Assembly: GCA_019232735.1 (NCBI GenBank)
Contig: JAFANL010000126.1
Location: 1-25,367 of the forward strand
Direction: 5' to 3'
DNA from: Aquitalea sp.
GTDB taxonomy: Bacteria > Pseudomonadota > Gammaproteobacteria > Burkholderiales > Chromobacteriaceae
Length of the DNA stretch: 25,367 bases
Below the pieces are notes generated by a model. That model did no database searches. It had not been told where the DNA came from and worked only from the letters and a program-made list of their open reading frames with translations. The position numbers were made by a program, and so were the translations under genes. This document shows positions 14,429-20,978 of the stretch, piece after piece; within the stretch, counting starts at the first letter, position 1; each line of letters begins with the position of its first letter.

Positions 14429-15688
14429 ATGACAAAAGTGCGCTGGTACATTGTTTTTTTCTTATCCTTGAGTGGGGCAATCAATTATCTTGATCGATCT
14501 GCATTTGCAATTGCAGCCCCGATGTTTGCCACGGAGTTGGCCTTGACACCCAGCCAGCTTGGTCTGGTTTTTAGTAGCTTCTCGATTGGCTATGCCGTAT
14601 TTAATCTTGTTGGTGGTTATGCGGCAGACCGCTGGGGGCCAAAATTGGTTCTGAGCGCAAGCATGGCATGCTGGTCATTTTTTTGTGCCTTGATTGGCGT
14701 GGCTGCCGGGTTTGTCTCCATGGTGGTGATCCGTATTCTATTCGGCGCGGGTGAAGGACCATTTTCCGCAACGGTGAATAAGATGATCAATAATTGGTTT
14801 CCCAAGCGTGAAGTGGCCAGTGCCATTGGAATGGCCACAGTGGGTAATCCATTGGGTGGTGCAATTGCCGGCCCTGTAGTTGGTGTGTTGGCAATTTCTT
14901 TTGGCTGGAGAGTATCGTTTTTTATCATTGCGCTACTTGGATTCGTATGGTTGCTTGGGTGGCGAGGCATTGCCACTGACAAACCAGAAGATCATCCTAC
15001 GATCGATACTGATGAACTAGACTGTATTCGAAAATATCAATCAAATGATCAGATATTTTCCGGCGCTTCATTGCCATTGTCTTTTTATCTTAAGCAGCCA
15101 ACCATACTTGCTACTGCATTTGCTTTTTTTGGATTAAATTATATTCTTTTCTTTTTTATGTCCTGGTTTCCCAGTTTTCTATCGTCAACGCAACATCTTG
15201 ATCTTAAAGAAATGAGTATTGTCAGTGCTATTCCATGGCTGCTGGGTTGTATAGGCATGGGCCTGGGTGGATTTCTTTGCGACCATATCATGCGAAAAAC
15301 AGGGAAGCCTTTGTTGTCACGCAAAATTGTATTGGTCAGTTGCTTAGGAAGTGCTGCTGTTTTTGTCGCACTTTCAGGTGGTGCTCAAAGTGCAGCGCAG
15401 GCAGTTTTTTTGATGGCGTGCGGTTTATTCTTTATGTATTTATCCGCCACTACCTATTGGGCTATTCTCCAAGATACGGTTGCACCTGAGAATATAGGAA
15501 TGGTAGGTGGCCTTGTACATGCCCTTGCCAATATTGCTGGGATTTTGGGGCCTGCTATTACTGGCTATCTGATTGAGTGGACTGATTCTTATCATAGCGC
15601 TTTTTTCTTGGCTGCCAGCATTGCAATCGGCGGTGCATTAAGTGTTGCCTTTTTTGTCAAGCCGCTTGAGTTTTCGACGCAGGAGTAG
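14429..15688 (+). CDS. MFS transporter, ACS family (hexuronate/sugar-acid type)
   Basis: A 419-residue, 12-helix inner-membrane symporter of the anion:cation symporter family (ExuT, GudP, GarP, DgoT). It starts VRWYIVFFLSLSGAINYLDRSAFAIAAP, the family signature for helix 1 and its YxDR motif. GGYAADRWGPKLVL is the loop 2-3 motif, and RILFGAGEGPFSATVNKMINNWFPKREVASAIGM is strongly characteristic of sugar-acid carriers. It probably imports a hexuronate, aldonate or aldarate with protons. The ATG at 14429 has GGAG five bases upstream; the frame from 14378 would add 17 residues overlapping the aldolase end. Gaps to its neighbours are 32 and nine bases, consistent with one operon. Codons are A+T rich, as in the rest of the cassette. 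Confidence 0.91.
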   Translation: MTKVRWYIVFFLSLSGAINYLDRSAFAIAAPMFATELALTPSQLGLVFSSFSIGYAVFNLVGGYAADRWGPKLVLSASMACWSFFCALIGVAAGFVSMVVIRILFGAGEGPFSATVNKMINNWFPKREVASAIGMATVGNPLGGAIAGPVVGVLAISFGWRVSFFIIALLGFVWLLGWRGIATDKPEDHPTIDTDELDCIRKYQSNDQIFSGASLPLSFYLKQPTILATAFAFFGLNYILFFFMSWFPSFLSSTQHLDLKEMSIVSAIPWLLGCIGMGLGGFLCDHIMRKTGKPLLSRKIVLVSCLGSAAVFVALSGGAQSAAQAVFLMACGLFFMYLSATTYWAILQDTVAPENIGMVGGLVHALANIAGILGPAITGYLIEWTDSYHSAFFLAASIAIGGALSVAFFVKPLEFSTQE

Positions 15689-15697
15689 AGGAGATTA

Positions 15698-16767
15698 ATG
15701 ATGAAACTGGGTTTTGGACTTTATCGGCATATGCTGGATGAGGAACATTTCAATTTTGCGCGGCAGTGCGGTGCTACACATATTGTTGTGCATATGGCTG
15801 ATTATTTTCGCGGCAGTCGGAAATTTTCAAGGACTGATCAGCCAATAGGCGATCTGCAGGGCTGGGGAGTGTCAGAGCCTGTCATCTGGACTGTGGATGA
15901 GCTGCTGGCGATTCGGCGACAGATTGAAAAGCATGGTTTGATATTTTATGCAATTGAAAATTTTGAAGCGGCGCATTGGCATCATATTTTATTCGATGGG
16001 CCGCGCAAGCTGGAGCAGATGGAAGTAGTCAAACAGATTATTCGTAATGTTGGTGAGGCAGGTATTCCGGTATTCGGATACAACTTCAGTCTTGCCGGTG
16101 TTGCAGGGCGGGTGATTGGCAACAAGGCTCGCGGGGGGCGCAAACGGTGGGTTTGGAGGGGCGTAATGAACAAACAGATAGCCCACTGCCGCGCAGCATG
16201 GCATGGAATATGTTGGTTGCACCTGAGGCGCAGGGTATCTGGCCTACGGCCAGCCAAGAACAGCTATGGCAACGCCTAGAGTACTTTTTAAGGGAGATTG
16301 TGCCTGTTGCCGAGCAGGCGGGGGTCCGCCTAGCGCCTCACCCGGATGACCCGCCACTAGAGGAGGTGCGTGGTCAGCCTCGTCTGGTTTATCAGCCTTA
16401 TCTTTATCAGAAATTACTGGATATTTATCCAAGCAAAGCTAATGCGCTGGAATTTTGCCTGGGAACGGTAGCTGAAATGTCGGAAGGTGATATTTATCGT
16501 GCGGTAGAACAGTATGTCAGCCAGGGAGCTATATGTTATATGCATTTTCGTAATATCCATGGACGGGTGCCGCACTACCATGAAACCTTTATTGATGAAG
16601 GCGATATCAATATGGTGCGTGTGTTGCGTATTTTGCAGGATTACCGGTTTGATGGTGTTCTCATTCCCGATCATTCGCCGCAAATGAGTTGCGCTGCTCC
16701 CTGGCATGCAGGAATGGCGTTTGCCATGGGGTATATGCGGGCATTGATGCAGCAATGCCTTGATTGA
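15698..16767 (+). pseudogene. uxuA: Mannonate dehydratase-like gene (uxuA type), frameshifted
   Basis: Two frames together encode one mannonate dehydratase-like TIM-barrel protein of about 355 residues. UxuA converts D-mannonate to 2-keto-3-deoxygluconate. The first frame (15698 to about 16138) gives MMKLGFGLYRHMLDEEHFNFARQ through FGYNFSLAGVAGRVIGNKARGG. The second continues AQTVGLEGRNEQTD to the TGA ending at 16767. They meet at six Gs (16133-16138); one extra G restores the family reading. The metal ligands expected from the Streptococcus suis enzyme all lie after the break: His in APHPDDPP, Cys in EFCLGT, His in MHFRNIHG, Asp in IPDHSP. The unshifted product would stop at 16279 without any of them. 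Ribosome site AGAGGAGA; ATG 15701 is an equal start. It could be a pseudogene, a phase-variable gene or a sequencing error. Confidence 0.8.
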
Positions 16768-16840
16768 CACCCTCTTCGCGGAAAAGCCCAAGATTCTTTT
16801 GGCAAAGGGGGCGGTCTCAGGCTGTCTTGTCAGCCACACG

Positions 16841-16876
16841 AACAAACGCCACGCGGTTGACACGTGGCGTTTGTTT
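16841..16876. terminator. Bidirectional terminator between uxuA-like and Liv-type genes
   Basis: A perfect 13-base-pair stem (16841-16853 with 16863-16875) with a nine-base loop lies between convergent genes. The flanking A/T tracts are short but present on both sides. It marks the right edge of the A+T-rich cassette. Confidence 0.78.
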
Positions 16877-16930
16877 CATCCATACAGGACAGGTGCTGGT
16901 TTGCATGTCCCTATGGCTTTTGTTTTGTGC

Positions 16931-18112
16931 TTATTGCGCTGCGCTGGCTGCCGATTCCCACTTGCCGTTCTTCATTTGATACAGGGAAACAGTACCGTTC
17001 TGGATGTTGCCCTTGGCATCGAAGGCGATGTCGCCCGTCACGCCTTGCAGCTTGGTCTTGCCCACTTCCGGCAGGTACTTGGCCGGATCAGCCGAGCCGG
17101 CACGCTTCATGGCGTCGATCATCACGCGGGTTGCATCGTAGGTGTACGGTGCATAGGCCTGGATTTCAGCATTGAAGCGCTTTTTGAACTTGTCGTTGAA
17201 AGCAGCAAAGCCCGGCATGTTTTCCTTGGGGGCGCCGGCGCTGGAAGCATAGCTGCCGTCGGCATCCTTGCCGCCCAGCTTGCCGAATTCCGCCGTGTTC
17301 ACGCCATCAGCACCCATGAAATCGGCGCTGATGCCCAGCTTGCGCATCTGTTTCACCATCGGGCCCGCCTGGGCGTCCATGCCGCCGTAGAACACCAGAT
17401 CCGGTTTCTCGCCCTTGATGGAGGTGAGAATGGCCATGAAGTCGGTGGCGCTGTTGGTGGTGAATTCACGCTTGATGACCTTGCCGCCGGCAGCTTCTAC
17501 CGATTTGGCGAAGTCATCGGCCAGGCCCTGACCATAGGTGGTGCGGTCATCAATGATGGCAATGCGATTGTGTTTCAGGTCACCGACGGCAAACTTGGCC
17601 AGCGCCTGTCCCTGCTGCTGGTCGTTTGCGATGATGCGGAAGGTGTTCTTGAAGCCCTGTTCGGTGAACTTGGGGCTGGTGACCGAACCGGCGATCATCG
17701 GAATGCCGGCGTCAGAGTAGATCTTGGAGGCCGGAATGGCAGCGCCGGAAGTCAGGTGGCCGATCACGCCGGCAACCTTGTTGTCCACGAAGCGCTGGGC
17801 GACCTGGGTGGCGGTTTTCGGGTCGGCCTGGTCGTCTTCGGACACCACTTCAAACTTGACCGGCTTGCCGTCCAGCTTGAGGTTTTCTGCATTTGCTTCT
17901 TCAGCAGCCAGCTTCACGCCATTGTCGGCATCGCGGCCCCAGTGGGCAAACGGGCCGGTCAGCGGATTGGCAGAGCCGATCTTGACGACGACTGCATCGC
18001 TGGCGGCAGCGCCGGCAGATGCGTTTTGTTGCGGGGCGGCGGCTTCCTGCTTGCTGCAGGCAGCCAGTGCCAGTACGGCGGCGGTGATAAGGGTAATACG
18101 TGGGAGATACAT
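16931..18112 (-). CDS. Branched-chain amino acid ABC transporter substrate-binding lipoprotein (Liv type)
   Basis: A 393-residue periplasmic binding protein of the LivJ/LivK family (peripla_BP_6). The signal peptide MYLPRITLITAAVLALAACSK ends in the lipobox LAAC, so the mature protein is probably lipid-anchored; an Ala/Ser/Gln linker follows. The core begins VVKIGSANPLTGPFAHWGRDADNGVKLAAEE and contains SGAAIPASKIYSDAGIPMI, DDRTTYGQGLADDFAKSV and VFYGGMDAQAGPMVKQM. Such proteins deliver Leu/Ile/Val or related amino acids to LivHMGF, none of which is in the window. The open frame reaches back to 18448, but the start at 18112 is set by the signal peptide, with AGGG eight bases upstream. It is a paralogue of the next gene, with its own promoter. 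Confidence 0.93.
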   Translation of the reverse strand: MYLPRITLITAAVLALAACSKQEAAAPQQNASAGAAASDAVVVKIGSANPLTGPFAHWGRDADNGVKLAAEEANAENLKLDGKPVKFEVVSEDDQADPKTATQVAQRFVDNKVAGVIGHLTSGAAIPASKIYSDAGIPMIAGSVTSPKFTEQGFKNTFRIIANDQQQGQALAKFAVGDLKHNRIAIIDDRTTYGQGLADDFAKSVEAAGGKVIKREFTTNSATDFMAILTSIKGEKPDLVFYGGMDAQAGPMVKQMRKLGISADFMGADGVNTAEFGKLGGKDADGSYASSAGAPKENMPGFAAFNDKFKKRFNAEIQAYAPYTYDATRVMIDAMKRAGSADPAKYLPEVGKTKLQGVTGDIAFDAKGNIQNGTVSLYQMKNGKWESAASAAQ

Positions 18113-18390
18113 GGAAATGCCCTGGTCTAATTGGAATTGGATAAGGGTCATTCGCCACGAAAGCTTTTGGCATTTCATGTCAGCATACCCCGGGGTGGTG
18201 GGGTCTGTTGATAGCGCTGAATGGATACAATCGACGCCACTGACCCGGATATTTTTGTTGTTCTGCAGCATTTCGTCAACCTTTGTGGCTGATCCAGCGC
18301 AAACAAGCGGTAGTGCCGGGGCTGAGGGGGCGGGAGAGGGCAAGAAAAAAGCGCAGCCTAGGCTGCGCTTTGTGCTGAAGCAAGAGGGGA
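18113..18390 (-). promoter_or_regulatory. Gap between the two Liv-type genes: promoter and leader
   Basis: This 278-base gap is best explained as the control region of the gene starting at 18112. On the - strand TTGACG (18274-18279, five of six) and AAAAAT (18251-18256, four of six) are 17 bases apart. This would give a leader of about 130 bases. A ten-base self-complementary ACCCCGGGGT lies in that leader. The right end holds the terminator of the upstream gene. Confidence 0.45.
18344..18371 (-). terminator. Intrinsic terminator of the 18391-19608 gene
   Basis: AAAGCGCAG (18348-18356) pairs with CTGCGCTTT (18363-18371) around a six-base loop that is itself self-complementary. Read leftward, the stem runs into a T-tract (the A run at 18344-18350). 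Confidence 0.83.
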
Positions 18391-19608
18391 TTACTGTGCA
18401 GCGCTGGCTGCGGCAGCACCACCACCCACGGTGGAAACCACTTCCCACTTGCCGCCCTTGACCTGATACACGGTAACGGCACCATTCTTGATGTCGCCCT
18501 TGTCGTCGAAGGCGATCTTGCCGGTTACGCCGGTGTAATCGGTCTTGCCCACTTCCGCCAGGTATACCTTCGGATCGGTGGACTTGGCACGCTTCATGGC
18601 ATCAACCAGTACACGTACGGCATCGTATTCATACGGTGCGTAGATTTGTACTTCGGTGTTGAACTTGGCCTTGAACTTGTCGTTGAAGGCAGCAAAGCCC
18701 GGCATCTTGTCGCGCGGTACGCCGCAGCTGGAAGAGTACTGGCCTTCGGAAGCTTCGCCAGCCAGCTTGATGAATTCCGGAGTCTGCCAGCCGTCGCCAC
18801 CCATCAGCTTGGCCTTGATGCCCAGACGGTTCATCTGCTTGGCCAGCGGGCCGGCTTGCGCGTCCATGCCGCCGTAGAAGATGACGTCCGGCTTGGTGGC
18901 CTTGATGGAGGTCAGAATGGCGTTGAAGTCGGTGGCGGTGTTGGTGGTGAATTCACGTTTCACCACGTCCAGGCCCTTGGACTTGACGGCTTTTTCGAAT
19001 TCGTCAGCCAGACCCTGACCGTAAGCGGTACGGTCGTCGATGATGGCAACCTTCTTGGCTTTCAGGCCATCGGCAGCGAATTGGCCCAGAGCGGTACCTT
19101 GCTGCACGTCATTGGCGATCACGCGGAAGGTGGTCTTGAAGCCTTGCTTGGTGTAGTCCGGGTTGGTGGCGGACGGGGAGATTTGCGGCAGGCCGGCATC
19201 GGAGTAGATCTTGGAAGCCGGGATGGTGGTGCCGGAGTTCAGGTGGCCAACTACGCCGACCACGCCAGCATCAACCAGGCGCTGGGCAACCTGGGTACCG
19301 ATTTTCGGGTCGCCCTGGTCGTCTTCGGAAACCAGTTCGAATTTGACTTTCTTGCCGCCGATCTCAACGCCTTCAGCGTTCAGGTCTTCGATGGCCAGCT
19401 TGGCGCCAAATTCGTTGTCTTTGCCCAGATGCGAGATCGGGCCGGACATCGGGGATACTTGACCGATCTTGACGGTTACGTCACCACCAGCAGCGGCAGC
19501 AGCCGGAGCGGAGGCGGCATCGGAAGCGGCCGGTTGCTCTTGTTTGCCGCAAGCAGCCAGGGTCATGGCAGCAGCAGCGATGAGGCTCAGACGAGCATAC
19601 TTATTCAT
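18391..19608 (-). CDS. Branched-chain amino acid ABC transporter substrate-binding lipoprotein (Liv type), second copy
   Basis: A 405-residue LivJ/LivK-type binding protein. The signal peptide MNKYARLSLIAAAAMTLAAC ends in the lipobox LAAC and is followed by an Ala-rich linker. The core aligns end to end with the gene at 16931-18112: VTVKIGQVSPMSGPISHLGKD, SGTTIPASKIYSDAGLP, DDRTAYGQGLADEFEKAV, FYGGMDAQAGPLAKQM and MPGFAAFNDKFKAKFN. Both proteins even end in SAAQ. They are therefore old tandem paralogues, as with LivJ and LivK in E. coli. A SSSCGVP segment carries a Cys that the partner lacks, near the predicted ligand cleft. The gene has a strong promoter, an AGGGG ribosome site nine bases before the ATG, and its own terminator. 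No permease or ATPase gene is nearby. Confidence 0.94.
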   Translation of the reverse strand: MNKYARLSLIAAAAMTLAACGKQEQPAASDAASAPAAAAAGGDVTVKIGQVSPMSGPISHLGKDNEFGAKLAIEDLNAEGVEIGGKKVKFELVSEDDQGDPKIGTQVAQRLVDAGVVGVVGHLNSGTTIPASKIYSDAGLPQISPSATNPDYTKQGFKTTFRVIANDVQQGTALGQFAADGLKAKKVAIIDDRTAYGQGLADEFEKAVKSKGLDVVKREFTTNTATDFNAILTSIKATKPDVIFYGGMDAQAGPLAKQMNRLGIKAKLMGGDGWQTPEFIKLAGEASEGQYSSSCGVPRDKMPGFAAFNDKFKAKFNTEVQIYAPYEYDAVRVLVDAMKRAKSTDPKVYLAEVGKTDYTGVTGKIAFDDKGDIKNGAVTVYQVKGGKWEVVSTVGGGAAAASAAQ

Positions 19609-19659
19609 ATTTTATTTCCCCTGATCTTATCTATGTAGACTTGGCGATCTCTGCGAGTT

Positions 19660-19678
19660 GTCTGATTCAAATTCAGAC
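19660..19678 (-). repeat. Inverted repeat in the leader of the 18391-19608 gene
   Basis: GTCTGA (19660-19665) and TCAGAC (19673-19678) are inverted copies seven bases apart. A second pair, CCATTC (19700-19705) and GAATGG (19711-19716), lies next to the predicted transcript start. Both would form hairpins in the leader RNA; they could instead be operator sites. Confidence 0.4.
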
Positions 19679-19731
19679 TTAACTCATTACTGATTCAGTC
19701 CATTCTTTTGGAATGGCTACCAGTTGCGCTG

Positions 19732-19761
19732 ATTATGGGGAGCAGTTTGCGCGGGTGTCAA
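19732..19761 (-). promoter_or_regulatory. Sigma-70 promoter of the 18391-19608 gene
   Basis: On the - strand a perfect -35 box TTGACA (19756-19761) and a -10 box CATAAT (19732-19737, five of six) are 18 bases apart. Transcription would start near 19725, giving a leader of about 117 bases with two hairpins. Confidence 0.65.
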
Positions 19762-19801
19762 CGGGCTTGATTCGGGCGTATAAAATTTATTTTTTCTACT
19801 G

Positions 19802-20890
19802 TCAGTTGCGCGCACCAAGTGCCTGTGCGCGCTGTTGGCGCAAGGTGGCATCTTTTTCTGTAACTTCCTGCCAGCCTTGAATATTTTTCCCCACAATGGC
19901 GCTTAAAGCGGCAATCCAGTGCGGATTGTCATTCAGACAGGATATGTAGCGAAATTCCCCGCCGCCAGCACTCTGGAAGGTGTGTTTTCCTTCCATGGCG
20001 ATCTCTTCCAGTGTTTCCAGACAGTCGGCAACAAAGCCGGGGCAGATGACATCCAGGGTTTTGGTGCCGGCCTTGCCCAGCTGTTCCAGCGTAGCGCTGG
20101 TATAGGGTTGCAGCCATTCGGCACGACCGAAGCGGCTCTGGAAACTGATGACATATTGCTGTGCGCTCAGTCCCAGTCTTTCTGCCAGCAGGCGACCGGT
20201 TTTCAGACACTCGCAGTGGTAGGGGTCGCCCTTGTCCAGCGTAAAGCGCGGCACACCATGAAAGCTCATCAGCAATGTGTCGGCTCGGCCGTTATGTTGC
20301 CAATGGGCTTGCACTTGCCGGGCGAGGGCGTCGATGTAGCCGGCATCGTCATGAAAATGTCGTACTGTGCGCAGCTCAGGCATATTGCGCAGCTTCATCA
20401 GCACGCGATACACATCATCCAGTGCGGTGGCGCTAGATGAGGCGGCATATTGCGGATACAGGGGCAGTACCAGCAGCTTGTCCACGCCTTGGGCGCGCAT
20501 GGTGCTGATGACGGATTGTACCGACGGCTGCCCATAGCGCATGGCGTAATCCACCACCACATTGCGCAGGCCTTGCTCGCCCAGCAGGCCTTTGAGCAGG
20601 CTGGCCTGCTTGCGGGTGTTCGCCATCAACGGGGAGCCATCCTTGCTCCAGATGCTGGCGTATTTCTCTGCCGATTTGCGCGGACGCACATTCAGGATGA
20701 TGCCGTTCAATATCAGCCACCAGATGGCCTTGGGGATTTCAATGACGCGGGTATCGGACAGGAATTGCTTGAGGTAGGGGCGTAGTGCCTTGCCGGTAGG
20801 GGCGTCAGGAGTGCCCAGATTGATCAGCAGAATGCCGGTTTTGCTGTGGGAGTCGTGGCTGAACGGGGGTTCTGGAAGGTATCCGGGCAT
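19802..20890 (-). CDS. hemH: Ferrochelatase
   Basis: HemH inserts Fe(II) into protoporphyrin IX, the last step of protoheme synthesis, at the cytoplasmic face of the membrane. The protein has 362 residues, normal for proteobacteria. Signatures are GILLINLGTPDAPT at the start, LSDTRVIEIP, the metal-binding His211 in LLMSFHGVP, ISFQSRFGRAEWLQPYT, and the C-terminal CPGFVADCLETLEEIAMEG containing the catalytic Glu. The start gives MPGYLPEPPFSHDSHSKTG before the core; the ribosome site is weak. It is flanked by a Liv-type gene downstream and ftsK upstream, all leftward, with 88 bases to ftsK. No dedicated promoter was identified in that gap. Confidence 0.97.
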   Translation of the reverse strand: MPGYLPEPPFSHDSHSKTGILLINLGTPDAPTGKALRPYLKQFLSDTRVIEIPKAIWWLILNGIILNVRPRKSAEKYASIWSKDGSPLMANTRKQASLLKGLLGEQGLRNVVVDYAMRYGQPSVQSVISTMRAQGVDKLLVLPLYPQYAASSSATALDDVYRVLMKLRNMPELRTVRHFHDDAGYIDALARQVQAHWQHNGRADTLLMSFHGVPRFTLDKGDPYHCECLKTGRLLAERLGLSAQQYVISFQSRFGRAEWLQPYTSATLEQLGKAGTKTLDVICPGFVADCLETLEEIAMEGKHTFQSAGGGEFRYISCLNDNPHWIAALSAIVGKNIQGWQEVTEKDATLRQQRAQALGARN

Positions 20891-20917
20891 GGGGTTCTCG
20901 CTAGCGCAAGGGGTTGC

Positions 20918-20940
20918 TGCTGCCGGGGTGGCCGGCAGCA
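20918..20940. other. GC-rich hairpin between ftsK and hemH
   Basis: TGCTGCCGG (20918-20926) pairs perfectly with CCGGCAGCA (20932-20940) around a five-base loop. No T-tract follows in either direction, so it is not a classical intrinsic terminator. It may attenuate read-through from ftsK or stabilise the RNA end. Confidence 0.4.
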
Positions 20941-20978
20941 GATACGAGGCTGTTTATCTTGATGGCAAGGTGTGGCGT

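Noticed and set aside
15698..16767. Two separate genes in the uxuA-like region (15698-16279 and 16147-16767)
   Set aside because: The two pieces are consecutive halves of one TIM-barrel protein that join at a poly-G run. The C-terminal tail of the first piece after the run (RKRWVWRGVMNKQ) is unrelated to the family.
16760..18130. A 456-codon open frame on the + strand opposite the first Liv-type gene
   Set aside because: Antisense shadow. The - strand encodes a complete lipoprotein with signal peptide and family motifs.
18187..18196. ACCCCGGGGT palindrome in the Liv-type leader as an operator
   Set aside because: A ten-base self-complementary GC stretch is expected by chance in this DNA and has no positional support relative to the promoter.
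18113..18448. N-terminal extension of the Liv-type gene back to 18448
   Set aside because: The added residues are not family-like and cross a terminator. The lipoprotein signal peptide starts at 18112 with a ribosome site.
18646..19638. A 330-codon open frame on the + strand opposite the second Liv-type gene
   Set aside because: Antisense shadow of a clear binding protein; its valine/glycine-rich product has no domain.
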